The notes under the pieces: model-generated
The model's input: only the letters and a program-made list of their open reading frames with translations
Database searches by the model: none
What the model was told of the DNA's origin: nothing
Made by a program: the position numbers and the translations under genes
Shown here: positions 46,610 to 55,501 of the stretch, in pieces
How the letters are laid out: the number at the start of each line of letters is the position of its first letter
How positions within the stretch are numbered: the first letter of the stretch is position 1
Assembly: GCA_041499965.1 (NCBI GenBank)
Contig: JBGQLG010000001.1
Location: 1-64,000 of the forward strand
Direction: 5' to 3'
Length of the DNA stretch: 64,000 nt
Source of the DNA: AR5 sp041499965
GTDB lineage: Bacteria; Methylomirabilota; Methylomirabilia; Rokubacteriales; CSP1-6

Positions 46610-48852
46610 GCCACGGTGATCTCGGCCTCGCGACTGAAGTCGCAGCCCTCGCGCCAGCAGCGCTGCACGCGCCGCCCCCGCGCGACCCGCTCGGTGAGGA
46701 ACGGCGCCGCGCACTTCGGGCACGGCTCGGCCACCGGGCGCTGCCACAGCACGAACTTGCAGTCGGGATAGGCCGAGCAGCTGAAGAACGTGCGGCCCTT
46801 CCGGGAGCGGCGCTCGGCGATCTGGCCCTTCTCGCACTCCGGGCACGGGATGCCGAGCGTCACCGGCTTGGTCGTCTTGCACTCCGGGTAGCCCGAGCAC
46901 GCGATGAACTTGCCAAAGCGGCCGTGCTTGATGACCATCGGCCGCGCACAGGTCGGGCAGATCTCGTCGGTCGGCTGGTCCTCGGCCCGCTCGCTGCCGG
47001 GCAGGTTGCGCTTGTACTTGCAGTCGGGATAGTTCGAGCACGCGATGAACTTGCCGAAGCGACCGCGGCGCTCGATGAGGTCGGCGCCGTCCTGGGGGCA
47101 CGCCTCGCCGATGGGGACGCCGGCCTTCTCGCTGCCCATCTCCTTCTTGGCCCGGGCCAGGTCGCGCTTGAAGGGCTCGTAGAACTCCTTCACCGTCTCG
47201 ACCCAGCCCAGCGCGCCCTCCTCGACCTTGTCGAGGTGGTCCTCCATCTGAGCCGTGAAGCCCACGTCCATGATGTCGCCGAAGAACGGCATCAGCTTGT
47301 CGGTCACCGCCATGCCGAGCTCGCTCGGGAACAGCGTGCGGCGCTCGCGATGCACGTAGCCGCGGTCGTTGATGATGGTGCCCAGGATCGACGCGTAGGT
47401 CGACGGCCGGCCGATCCCCAGCTCCTCCAGCACCTTGATGAGCGAGGCCTCGGTGAAGCGGGGGGGCGGTTGGGTGAAGTGCTGCTTGGGATCGAGACCC
47501 AGCAGCGCCAGCACCTCGCCCTCCTCCAGCGGCGGCACCGCGCTCTCGGCGTCCTCGTCGGCGGCCGTGTCCTCTTCCTCGCGGCTCTCGACGTAGACCG
47601 CGGTGAACCCCTTGAACTTCAGCGTCTGGCCCTGGGCGCGAAAGACGGTGTTGCCGGCGGTGATATCGGCGGCGACGGTGTCGAACACGGCCGGCATGAG
47701 CTGGCTGGCCATGAAGCGCTCCCAGATGAGCCGGTAGAGCGCGAGCTGATCCTTGGTGAGAACGCTCGCCACGCTGCGGGGGTCGCGCCGCACGTCGGAG
47801 GGCCGGATGGCCTCGTGGGCTTCCTGGGCGCTGCCGCGCGACTTGTAGGCCGGCGGCGTCTGCGGCACGTACTCACCGCCGATCCGCTCACTCGCCCACT
47901 GCCGGGCTTCCTGCTGCGCCTCCGCCGCCACTCGCACCGAGTCGGTCCTCATGTACGTGATGAAACCGACCGGCCCCTCGCCGCCCACCTCGATGCCCTC
48001 GTAGAGCTGCTGGGCCACCGTCATGGTCTTCTTGGCGGAGAAGCCGAGCGTGCGGCCGGCATCCTGCTGCAGCGTGGAGGTGATGAACGGCGGCGCCGGG
48101 TTGCGCTTGCGCTCGCCCCGGGTCACGCTGCGCACGACGAAGCGTGCGCCCTCCAGGGCATCGACCAGCCCGTGCGTCGCCTCGCCGGTGGTCAGGGCCG
48201 CCTTCTCGCCGGCGACCTCGCGCAGCGTGGCCATGAACTCGGGCGGCAGCTTGGCCTTCAGCCGCGCGTGCAGCGTCCAGTACTCGACCGGGTTGAACGC
48301 CTGGATCTCGCGCTCGCGGTCGACGATCAGCCGCACCGCCACCGACTGCACGCGTCCGGCCGACAGGCCGCGCTGGACCTTGTCCCACAGCAGTGGTGAC
48401 AGGCTGTAGCCGACGAGACGGTCGAGCACGCGCCGGGCCTGCTGGGCGTCGACCTTCTTGAGGTCGATCCGACCCGGCTTGGTGAAGGCGGCCTTCACCG
48501 CCCGCTCGGTGATCTCGTTGAAGGTGATGCGGTAGATGTTCTTCTTCTGGATCGGCAGCTCCTGGGCCAGGTGCCAGCCGATGGCCTCGCCCTCGCGGTC
48601 GGGGTCGGTGGCCACGTAGAGCGTATCGGTCTTCTCCGCGGCCCTGACCAGGTCGTCGAGGATCTTCTTCTTGGTCGGCGTGACGACGTACTTCGGCTTG
48701 AAGTTTTTCTTGGGGTCCACGCCCAGCTGAGACTTGGGGAGGTCGCGGACGTGGCCCATCGACGCCTTGACGACGTACTTGCCATCCAGGTACTTCGCGA
48801 TCGTCTTCACCTTGGTCGGGGACTCGACCACCACCAGGGGGCGCTTGGCCAC
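46606..48852 (-). CDS. topA: DNA topoisomerase I
   Basis: 748 aa. TOPRIM domain VVVESPTKVKTIAKYLDG with ATDPDREGEAIGWHL, then catalytic tyrosine in ITYMRTDSVRVA and STLQQDAGRTLGFSAKKTM. Four C-terminal zinc-ribbon motifs: CPQDGADL/CSNYPDC, CPTCARPM/CSGYPEC, CPECEKGQ/CSAYPDC, CPKCAAPF/CWREGCD. Relaxes negative supercoils. GTG start shares one base with the dprA TAG. Confidence 0.97.
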   Translation of the reverse strand: MAKRPLVVVESPTKVKTIAKYLDGKYVVKASMGHVRDLPKSQLGVDPKKNFKPKYVVTPTKKKILDDLVRAAEKTDTLYVATDPDREGEAIGWHLAQELPIQKKNIYRITFNEITERAVKAAFTKPGRIDLKKVDAQQARRVLDRLVGYSLSPLLWDKVQRGLSAGRVQSVAVRLIVDREREIQAFNPVEYWTLHARLKAKLPPEFMATLREVAGEKAALTTGEATHGLVDALEGARFVVRSVTRGERKRNPAPPFITSTLQQDAGRTLGFSAKKTMTVAQQLYEGIEVGGEGPVGFITYMRTDSVRVAAEAQQEARQWASERIGGEYVPQTPPAYKSRGSAQEAHEAIRPSDVRRDPRSVASVLTKDQLALYRLIWERFMASQLMPAVFDTVAADITAGNTVFRAQGQTLKFKGFTAVYVESREEEDTAADEDAESAVPPLEEGEVLALLGLDPKQHFTQPPPRFTEASLIKVLEELGIGRPSTYASILGTIINDRGYVHRERRTLFPSELGMAVTDKLMPFFGDIMDVGFTAQMEDHLDKVEEGALGWVETVKEFYEPFKRDLARAKKEMGSEKAGVPIGEACPQDGADLIERRGRFGKFIACSNYPDCKYKRNLPGSERAEDQPTDEICPTCARPMVIKHGRFGKFIACSGYPECKTTKPVTLGIPCPECEKGQIAERRSRKGRTFFSCSAYPDCKFVLWQRPVAEPCPKCAAPFLTERVARGRRVQRCWREGCDFSREAEITVA

Positions 48853-49757
48853 TACGCTCTCCTCGCCCGTGCCGCGGTCGCCACCCAGCGCTGGCCGACG
48901 AGCTGCCGGGCGTGACCCGCCAGCTCGAGAGCGATCAGCGCCGTGCCCGCCCGCGCGGCGTCCACACCCGCCCGAGCGATCAATCGCTCGATGTGCTGCG
49001 CCTCGTCCACGCTCAACAGCTCCAGCATGCTCGCTTCGTCACTCCCCGGCGCCGGCCGCGACGTGTGATCACCGCTCGTCGGCGCGCCCTCGATCGCACG
49101 GCGCCACGATTCCCCGAGCTCGGCCGCGATGTCGCTCCAGTGCCCGACTAGTCTAGCACCGTCCCGGATGAGGGCATTCGTTCCCCGGCTGGTGGCGGAG
49201 GTAATTCGGCCTGGAACGGCAAAGACTTCCCGGCCCAGGTCGCCGGCCAGTCCGGCGGTGATCAGAGCGCCGCTACGCTCGGCCGCCTCCACCACCACCA
49301 CCCCGAGGACGAGCCCGGCCAGCGTGCGGTTGCGCAAGGGGAAGTGATGGGCGAGCGCCCCGATCGTGCGCGGAAACTGCGAGAGCAGCGCGCCCCGCGC
49401 CGCGATGGCCTCGGCCAGGGCGCGATTCTCCGGCGGATACACGTGGGCGATGCCGTGACCGAGCACCGCCAGCGTGCGGCCGCCGGCCTCGAGCGCGCCG
49501 CGATGGGCGGCGGTGTCGATGCCCCGGGCCAGGCCGCTGACGATCGTCACGCCGCGCGCGGCCAGGTCGGCGGCCAGCATGCCCGCCACCTCGATCCCGT
49601 ACGCGGTGGCCTGGCGGGAGCCCACGATGGCGATCGCCAGGGCGTCGCCGGGCTCGAGCCCGCCACGCACGTCGAGCTCGGGAGGGGTCGGAATCGAGGC
49701 GAGCAGCACGGGATAACCCGGGTCGCTCGGGATCAGATGGTCGACGCGTGTGTCCAT
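48852..49757 (-). CDS. dprA: DNA-processing protein DprA
   Basis: 301 aa. Rossmann-type LOG/DprA domain: AIAIVGSRQATAYG, TIVSGLARGIDTAAHRGAL, AVLGHGIAHVYPPENRALAE, ALLSQFP, FPLRNRTLAGL and VVEAAERSGALITAG. A winged-helix C-terminus follows (MLELLSVDEAQHIERLIARAG). The SAM-like N-terminal domain of typical DprA (about 360 aa) is absent. Loads RecA on incoming single strands during transformation; no com genes are here. Confidence 0.92.
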   Translation of the reverse strand: MDTRVDHLIPSDPGYPVLLASIPTPPELDVRGGLEPGDALAIAIVGSRQATAYGIEVAGMLAADLAARGVTIVSGLARGIDTAAHRGALEAGGRTLAVLGHGIAHVYPPENRALAEAIAARGALLSQFPRTIGALAHHFPLRNRTLAGLVLGVVVVEAAERSGALITAGLAGDLGREVFAVPGRITSATSRGTNALIRDGARLVGHWSDIAAELGESWRRAIEGAPTSGDHTSRPAPGSDEASMLELLSVDEAQHIERLIARAGVDAARAGTALIALELAGHARQLVGQRWVATAARARRA

Positions 49758-49823
49758 AGCTTGGCGGAGGGCGCAGTATAGCGGCGGCGCCGAGTGCCGC
49801 CAATGTCTCCGATCGCAGACGCC

Positions 49824-50714
49824 TCAGTGCCGGCTGGCGCCCGCCTCCGGCCGCAAGAAGGCGTGCGCCTTCACCGCGGCCTCGCTCTGCGGGAACTCGT
49901 GGACCACGCGCTGCCACGTCTGCCGGGCGTGCGCCTCGTCGCGCAGGTTGCGCTGGCAGAGCCCGATCTTGAGGAGCGCGTCCGCCGCCTTGGCCGAGGC
50001 GGGCGCGAGCGTGGAGACCTTCTGAAACTCCGCCATGGCCTGGCGGTAGTCGCGTTGCACGTAGTAGGCCTCGCCGATCCAGTACTGCGCGTTGGCCACC
50101 AGGGCGTGGCCCGGATACTTCGCCATGAAGTCCAGGAAGTCGAGCACCGCCTGGCCATGCTCGCGGGCGCGGAACGTCGAGAGCGCGGCGGCGTACGCCT
50201 GCTCGGGCGTCTGCCCGCGCGCCAGCGGCTCTCGCGGCCGCTGAGGCCGTGGCATGGTCGGTGCGGCCGGCGCGGCCTGGGCTGGTGTGGTCGGGGCCGA
50301 TGGCGGCGGGGTTACGGGCGTGATCGGCGGCGCCGCCGGCGGTGGTGTGGCCAGCGCCTTGGCCGCGCGCGCCTCCGCTTCGGCCGCCTCCACGCGTGCG
50401 CGCAAGCGGGCGATCTCCTCGCGGTCTTCCTTCAGAGCGGTCTGGGTCTCGGCGCTGCGCACCTGGAGGGTCCGGTTCTCGGCGGCCACGCGCGCGAGCT
50501 GATGCGTGGTCGCCTCGTGAGCCTGGCGGAGCTCGGTCAGCTCCGTGCGCGTCGCGGCGAGCTCGGTGCGGACCCGCTGGACCGATGAACGCGAGGCACA
50601 CCCCATCCCGAGAGGGACGAGGACGGCCAGAACCAGCAGTCCCGGCAGCCGGATGGACCCTGAAGCTACGTCCGAGCTCCTGTCATGGAAGCTCCCGTAA
50701 CACGATGACTTCAA
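49824..50714 (-). CDS. YbgF/CpoB-like TPR lipoprotein (start uncertain)
   Basis: About 296 aa. A hydrophobic segment ending LGMGC is a lipobox; a coiled coil (residues roughly 45-125 after the start) rich in R, E and Q, then a Pro/Ala linker, then TPR repeats (AYAAALSTFRAREHGQAVLDF, NAQYWIGEAYYVQRDY, DALLKIGLCQRNLRDE). That is the Tol-Pal-linked YbgF layout. No ATG or GTG sits ahead of the signal after the moeA stop, so I chose TTG at 50714, which overlaps moeA by 32 bases. tolB and pal are not visible. Confidence 0.8.
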   Translation of the reverse strand: MKSSCYGSFHDRSSDVASGSIRLPGLLVLAVLVPLGMGCASRSSVQRVRTELAATRTELTELRQAHEATTHQLARVAAENRTLQVRSAETQTALKEDREEIARLRARVEAAEAEARAAKALATPPPAAPPITPVTPPPSAPTTPAQAAPAAPTMPRPQRPREPLARGQTPEQAYAAALSTFRAREHGQAVLDFLDFMAKYPGHALVANAQYWIGEAYYVQRDYRQAMAEFQKVSTLAPASAKAADALLKIGLCQRNLRDEAHARQTWQRVVHEFPQSEAAVKAHAFLRPEAGASRH

Positions 50715-51879
50715 GATCTCCTCCAGCCGGCACCACGGTGTCGGGAGGAACGACGGCGAGACCATCGGCCATGACCATCGAGCGAAGGATTGCCGAGCCT
50801 TGCTCCCCCGTCAGCCGGGCCCCCAGACCCGAGCCGGTCGGCTCGAGCTGCACGCGCAGATAGCCGCGCCGAGAGCCCGGGTTCGGTACGGGCGCCAGCG
50901 CCCGCACGCGCAGGCGCGGGCGCGTCAGCCGCTGGCGGCCGGCCATCTTGAGCAGCGCGGGGCGAACGAACAGCTCGAACGTCACCATCGCGGAGACGGG
51001 GTTGCCGGGCAGTCCGAAGACCGGCCGGCCGTCGAGCGAGCCGAAGGTGATGGGCTTGCCCGGTCGCATCGAGACCTGCCACAGATGCATCTCGGCTCCC
51101 GCCCGCATCAGTGCCTCGCGCACCAGGTCGAGCTCGCCCACGGAGACGCCGGCAGAGGAGACCAGGACGTCGGCGTCGCGGGCGGCGCGCAGGCGCTCGT
51201 CGATGGCCTCCAGGCGGTCGCGGGCCACGCCGAGCGAGAGCGGCTCGCCGCCCGCTTCGATCACCTGGGCCATCAACGTGTACGTATTGGTGTTCGGAAT
51301 CTGGCCAGGGCCGGGCTCGGTACCGAGATCAGCCAGCTCGTTGCCGGTCGACAGGATGGCGACGCGCGGCCGGCGATAGACCCGAACCTGCCCGTAACCG
51401 AGCGTGGCCAGCAGGCCAATTTCGGCCGCGGTGAGGAGCCGGCCGGGATCGAGCACGCGATCGCCGACGCGCACGTCCTCACCGCGCGGGCGCACGTAGG
51501 CCGCCGGCGCTGCCGTCGCCCGCAAGGCAATGCGTCCCTCGCCGGCGTCCACGTCCTCCTGCGGCACGACGGTGTCGGCGCCGTCCGGCAGGGGGGCGCC
51601 CGTGAAGATGCGCATGGCCTCGCCGCGTCCGACCACGCGCAACGGCAGGCCCCCGGCCTCCACGCGGCCGACCACGGCGAGCGCGACGCCCTGAGCCGTG
51701 TCCTCGGCGCGGACCGCGTAGCCGTCCATCGACGAGTTCGGCCACGGCGGGATCTCACGCTGCGACACCACCGGCTCGGCCAGCACGCGCCCCAGCGCAC
51801 CGAGCACGTCAACCCGCTCGGTCCCCAGCCGCGGAATGCGAGCGAGAATCGACGCGAGCGCCGCTTCCACCGTCAGCAT
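50683..51879 (-). CDS. moeA: molybdopterin molybdenumtransferase
   Basis: 398 aa. Domains as in MoeA: PPWPNSSMDGYAVRAED, RIFTGAPLPDGADTVVPQED, then the MoaB-like domain with ILSTGNELADLG, SSAGVSVGELDLV, GSLDGRPVFGLPGNPVSAMV, and the C-terminal VVPAGGDLEVIVLREL. Inserts molybdenum into adenylylated molybdopterin. Precedes ybgF and dprA on the same strand. Confidence 0.95.
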   Translation of the reverse strand: MLTVEAALASILARIPRLGTERVDVLGALGRVLAEPVVSQREIPPWPNSSMDGYAVRAEDTAQGVALAVVGRVEAGGLPLRVVGRGEAMRIFTGAPLPDGADTVVPQEDVDAGEGRIALRATAAPAAYVRPRGEDVRVGDRVLDPGRLLTAAEIGLLATLGYGQVRVYRRPRVAILSTGNELADLGTEPGPGQIPNTNTYTLMAQVIEAGGEPLSLGVARDRLEAIDERLRAARDADVLVSSAGVSVGELDLVREALMRAGAEMHLWQVSMRPGKPITFGSLDGRPVFGLPGNPVSAMVTFELFVRPALLKMAGRQRLTRPRLRVRALAPVPNPGSRRGYLRVQLEPTGSGLGARLTGEQGSAILRSMVMADGLAVVPPDTVVPAGGDLEVIVLRELP

Positions 51880-51974
51880 GCGGCCCCTACTCTACACCGC
51901 CGCCGGATCGTGTTGTGGCCGTCCTGACGCCGCGGCCCACCACACGGATGGGGATCGTCGCGTTCGCAGGGCGG

Positions 51975-52006
51975 GGCGACGAGCGTCGCCAGGGGGCGAC
52001 GCCCCC
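51975..52006 (-). terminator. tandem hairpins at the end of the act operon
   Basis: GGCGAC/GTCGCC (51975-51990, loop GAGC) lies beside GGGGGC/GCCCCC (51992-52006, loop GAC). Both are downstream of the actF stop at 52014 on the minus strand. No T-run. Confidence 0.5.
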
Positions 52007-52013
52007 CGCGAGC

Positions 52014-53114
52014 TCAATGACCGGTGTGCGGCAGATTCAAGACGGGCTTGTAGCGCCCCATGAACACCCGGCGGCTGAGGGCGAACAGCGCGAGGAAGCC
52101 GATGGTGATCGCCAGGTCGCGCGCGCCGAGCGGCAGCGGATTGCTGGCCGACACCGAGGGAAACACGACCAGCACGCGCTCGAGGAAGATCGCGATGAGG
52201 CCGAACAGCGCGATGACGAAGAGCGGCGCGTGGCGCTGGGGCGGCCGCCCGGTCAGGCGCTTGAGCAGGTACACGAAGGGGATCAGCCAGCCCACGATGA
52301 GCACCACCCAGGCCAGCGTCTGCCACGGCTGCACGAAGAAGCGCCGCACGAAGAAGCGCGTCTCCACCGGCACGTTGCCGTACCAGATCACGAGGTACTG
52401 CGACCAGAAGAAGTACATCCACATGATGGACATCGTGAACTGCAGCTTGGCCACGTCCTGGACGGCCGCCGGCGGGATCGAGGCCACGCCGCGGGCGTTG
52501 GCGCGGATCGTCAGGATCGAGAGCAGGCAGAACGCCGTGTACAACGTGCTCACGGCGAAGTACCCGCCGAACAGGCCGCTGTACCAGATGGGATCGAGCG
52601 CCATGACGAGGTCGTAGCCCCAGAGCGACACCGAGATCAGCCACAGGAACAGGACGATGACCGCCAGGCGATTGCGCCGGGCCCCGTCGCGCGCGTCGTC
52701 GGGCGGCACCGAGTCGCGCAGGAGCATGCCCGCGAACGCGTAGCAGGTCAGGAAGAGCACGAGGGCCAGGCCCAGGGTGCGCCCGAAGAAGAACGGGACG
52801 TTCAGCCAGACGGCCTTCACCGCCACCGGCTCGGCCACCCACGGGTAGAGCACCGTGCGGCCCGCGAACAGGATCGCCATCAGCACGAAGGCCACGGGCA
52901 GGAAGCCGATCGTGGTGACCGCGAGCCGGCGCACGCTCGGCGACCAGCGGGCCTCGGTGAGCTGCATCATGGCGGCGATGGCCGGCCCGGTCACCGCCAG
53001 CCCCGACCAGAACACGAGGTTGACGAGATACATCGACCAGGCCCGGGTGCCGTCGGGTGCCGTCACGAACGCCAGCGCCCCCCCCACCGCCAGCACGAGC
53101 CAGAAGGCCGTCAT
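52014..53114 (-). CDS. actF: alternative complex III subunit ActF
   Basis: 366 aa membrane protein with about ten helices. WLNVPFFFGRTLGLALVLFLT, WGYDLVMALDPIWYSGLFGGYF and FFWSQYLVIWYGNVPVETRFF fit ActF-type quinone-oxidoreductase membrane subunits. ATG overlaps the actE stop. Last act gene present; no actG or oxidase gene follows. Confidence 0.9.
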   Translation of the reverse strand: MTAFWLVLAVGGALAFVTAPDGTRAWSMYLVNLVFWSGLAVTGPAIAAMMQLTEARWSPSVRRLAVTTIGFLPVAFVLMAILFAGRTVLYPWVAEPVAVKAVWLNVPFFFGRTLGLALVLFLTCYAFAGMLLRDSVPPDDARDGARRNRLAVIVLFLWLISVSLWGYDLVMALDPIWYSGLFGGYFAVSTLYTAFCLLSILTIRANARGVASIPPAAVQDVAKLQFTMSIMWMYFFWSQYLVIWYGNVPVETRFFVRRFFVQPWQTLAWVVLIVGWLIPFVYLLKRLTGRPPQRHAPLFVIALFGLIAIFLERVLVVFPSVSASNPLPLGARDLAITIGFLALFALSRRVFMGRYKPVLNLPHTGH

Positions 53115-53617
53115 TTCTGGGCCAGCGAGCGGAGGTAGTTCACGAGGTGCCAGGCCTCCTGGGAGGACAGGGCCTCGCCGTAGGCGGGCATCACGGCGCC
53201 GCCGACCACGATGTAGCTGTGCCAGTAGCCGTCGGTGCGCTGCCGCTGCAGCTCGGGGTTCGTGAGATCCGGCGTCGGGATGAACTTCGTCGCGACGGGG
53301 CCGGTCGTGCCGCCCTTGGCTTCGGGCCCGTGGCAGGGCGTGCAGAAGGTCTGGAAGTGCTGGCGGCCCTGGGTCACCGAGGACTCCGTGGCCTTGATCG
53401 GGTTCGGTATCTTGGTGGCCAGCTCTCGCTGCTCCTTGGGAATCACCAGGGACGCGCCCCGCGCCACCACGCCGCTGGGCATGGAGAACGTGCGCTCGCC
53501 GGGCAGGATGCGCGGGGTCTGCGTCATGTTGTCGACGAAGCGGATCACCACCACCCCGCCCAGCAGCGCGCCGGCCGCCCCGATGATCAGCAGCACCAGG
53601 ATGAACACGTACTTCAC
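53111..53617 (-). CDS. actE: alternative complex III cytochrome c subunit ActE
   Basis: 168 aa, GTG start with AGGAGGTCCGC upstream. N-terminal membrane anchor (VFILVLLIIGAAGALLGGVV), one haem motif FCTPCH (C92, C95, H96) and a likely methionine ligand in AVMPAYGEAL. Mono-haem cytochrome c carrying electrons from the complex to an oxidase or soluble cytochrome. Confidence 0.92.
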   Translation of the reverse strand: MKYVFILVLLIIGAAGALLGGVVVIRFVDNMTQTPRILPGERTFSMPSGVVARGASLVIPKEQRELATKIPNPIKATESSVTQGRQHFQTFCTPCHGPEAKGGTTGPVATKFIPTPDLTNPELQRQRTDGYWHSYIVVGGAVMPAYGEALSSQEAWHLVNYLRSLAQK

Positions 53618-54135
53618 GCGCGGACCTCCTCGGCGCCGGCGCCGCGGAGAATCTCGCGCACCGAGGCCGACCGCTCGGCCGCGCAGTGGACGGCCACGCC
53701 GAAGCGGTCGTTGGTGAATCGCACGTCGTAGCTCGGCGAGGTCCGGAGCTGCGGCAGGCGTCCCAGCGTCACCAGGCCGATCAGCGTCGCGATGCCACCG
53801 AACAGGATCATCATCTCGAACATGATGACCACGTACGGTGGGCTCACCGGCAGGCCCATCGGCGGCTTGCCCCCGACCACGAGCCCCCACTTGAGCGAGG
53901 ACCACGCCGTCAGGATCCAGCCCGAGGCGAGTCCGGTGAGCCCGCCCAGGAGCGTGAACAGGCGGACCTTGCTCACCGGCCGATCACGGTCGACCACGTC
54001 TTCGATCTCGTGCACGGGCACCGGCGAGTACACGGTGAGGTCGTGGTAGCCCTTGGCCCGGAGCTCCTCGAGGGCCCGCACCGTCGTGTCGACGTGGGCG
54101 AAGACGCCGAGGATCGTCTCAGTGGTGGCCGCCAT
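53614..54135 (-). CDS. actD: alternative complex III subunit ActD (DUF3341)
   Basis: 173 aa. ILGVFAHVDTTVRALEELRAKG, SPVPVHEIEDVV and two membrane helices around residues 60-130 are characteristic of DUF3341/ActD. Small membrane subunit beside ActC. Its start overlaps actC by 17 bases and its stop overlaps actE. Confidence 0.92.
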   Translation of the reverse strand: MAATTETILGVFAHVDTTVRALEELRAKGYHDLTVYSPVPVHEIEDVVDRDRPVSKVRLFTLLGGLTGLASGWILTAWSSLKWGLVVGGKPPMGLPVSPPYVVIMFEMMILFGGIATLIGLVTLGRLPQLRTSPSYDVRFTNDRFGVAVHCAAERSASVREILRGAGAEEVRA

Positions 54136-55501
54136 GCCTCGTGTCCTTCATCGGCGCCGGGAGCGTCTCCTTCACCTCGACGATCGACAGCGACGGCATG
54201 AGCTTGATGAAGCCGAGGAAGAGCAGGAAGAACCAGGCGAAGCTGCCCACGATGATGGTGGAGTCGGTGATCGTCGGCACGTAGATGCCCCAGGTGGCCG
54301 GGTAGAAGTCGTGGCCCAAGGAAGGAACGATGATGTTGAAGCGCTCGAACCACATCCCGATGAGGACGAGGATCGACACGATATACAGGATCACCGTGTT
54401 CGTCCGGGCCGGCTTCCAGAACAGGATGAGCGGGGACACGCAATTGCAGAAGTACATCGTCGCCAGCGCCCACCAGTAGGTCCCGGTCAGCCGCCAGAAC
54501 AGCGAGGCCTTCTCGAAGTGGTCGCCGCTGTACCAGGAGGTGAACGCCTCGCAGGCGTAGAAGTACGTCAGCACCAGGCCGGTGACCAGGATGAGCTTGG
54601 CCATCATCTCCAGGTGGCGGTCGCGGATGTAGGCCTGCAGGCCGAAGAAGTGCCGCATCGGGAGCACCAACACCAGCACCATGGCGAAGCCCGAGAAGAT
54701 CGCGCCGTCGACGAAGAACGGCGCGAACAGCGTGGAGTGCCAGCCGGGAACGAGGGCCATGGCGAAGTCCCACGACACGACGCTGTGCACCGAGAGCACC
54801 AGCGGCGTGGCCAGGGCCGCGAACAGTCCGTAGGCGCGACGGTAGTGGCGCCACTGGCGGTCCGAGCCTTCCCAGCCGAGCGACAGCAGGGCGAACACGC
54901 GCCGGCGCCAGCCGGTCGAGGCGTCGCGCAGGGCGGCGATGTCGGGCACCAGGCCGACGATGAAGAAGACCGTGCTGATCGACAGGTAGGTGGAGATGGC
55001 GAACACGTCCCACACCAGCGGCGACTTGAAGTTCGGCCACAGGGAGCGCTGGTTCGGGTACGGCAGCAGGAAGTAGGCGAACCACATCCGGCCGGCGTGG
55101 ATCAGCGGGAAGAGGCCGGCCGTGAGGACGGCGAAGATCGTCATCGCCTCGGCCGCCCGGTAGATCGACGTCCGCCAGCGCGCCCGGAACAGGTACAGCA
55201 CGGCCGAGATCAGCGTGCCGGCGTGGCCGATGCCGATCCAGAACACGAACGTGGTGATGTACATCGCCCACATCTGCGGCGTGCGCTTGCCGGCCGCGCC
55301 CATGCCGAAGAAGATCTGGTAGGTCCAGGCCAGGATCCCGCAGGTGAGGAGGAGCCCGACGACGCACATCCAGGCGAAGTACATGTTGCCGGGCGGGCGC
55401 AGGGTGGCCAGGACGTCGCGGTTGACGTCGGCGAAGCTCGGCTCGGCGACGTGGGCGCCGCCGGCGATCGGCCGCGGGGCGCGGGGGTCCGCGTCGCTCA
55501 T
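54119..55501 (-). CDS. actC: alternative complex III quinol-binding membrane subunit ActC (NrfD family)
   Basis: 460 aa from ATG at 55501 overlapping the actB stop. About ten helices; FVFWIGIGHAGTLISAVLYLF, HAGRMWFAYFLLPYP, SWDFAMALVPGWHSTLFAPFF and FTSWYSGDHFEKA match ActC/HybB-NrfD proteins. Likely site of menaquinol or ubiquinol oxidation in the membrane. Confidence 0.94.
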   Translation of the reverse strand: MSDADPRAPRPIAGGAHVAEPSFADVNRDVLATLRPPGNMYFAWMCVVGLLLTCGILAWTYQIFFGMGAAGKRTPQMWAMYITTFVFWIGIGHAGTLISAVLYLFRARWRTSIYRAAEAMTIFAVLTAGLFPLIHAGRMWFAYFLLPYPNQRSLWPNFKSPLVWDVFAISTYLSISTVFFIVGLVPDIAALRDASTGWRRRVFALLSLGWEGSDRQWRHYRRAYGLFAALATPLVLSVHSVVSWDFAMALVPGWHSTLFAPFFVDGAIFSGFAMVLVLVLPMRHFFGLQAYIRDRHLEMMAKLILVTGLVLTYFYACEAFTSWYSGDHFEKASLFWRLTGTYWWALATMYFCNCVSPLILFWKPARTNTVILYIVSILVLIGMWFERFNIIVPSLGHDFYPATWGIYVPTITDSTIIVGSFAWFFLLFLGFIKLMPSLSIVEVKETLPAPMKDTRHGGHH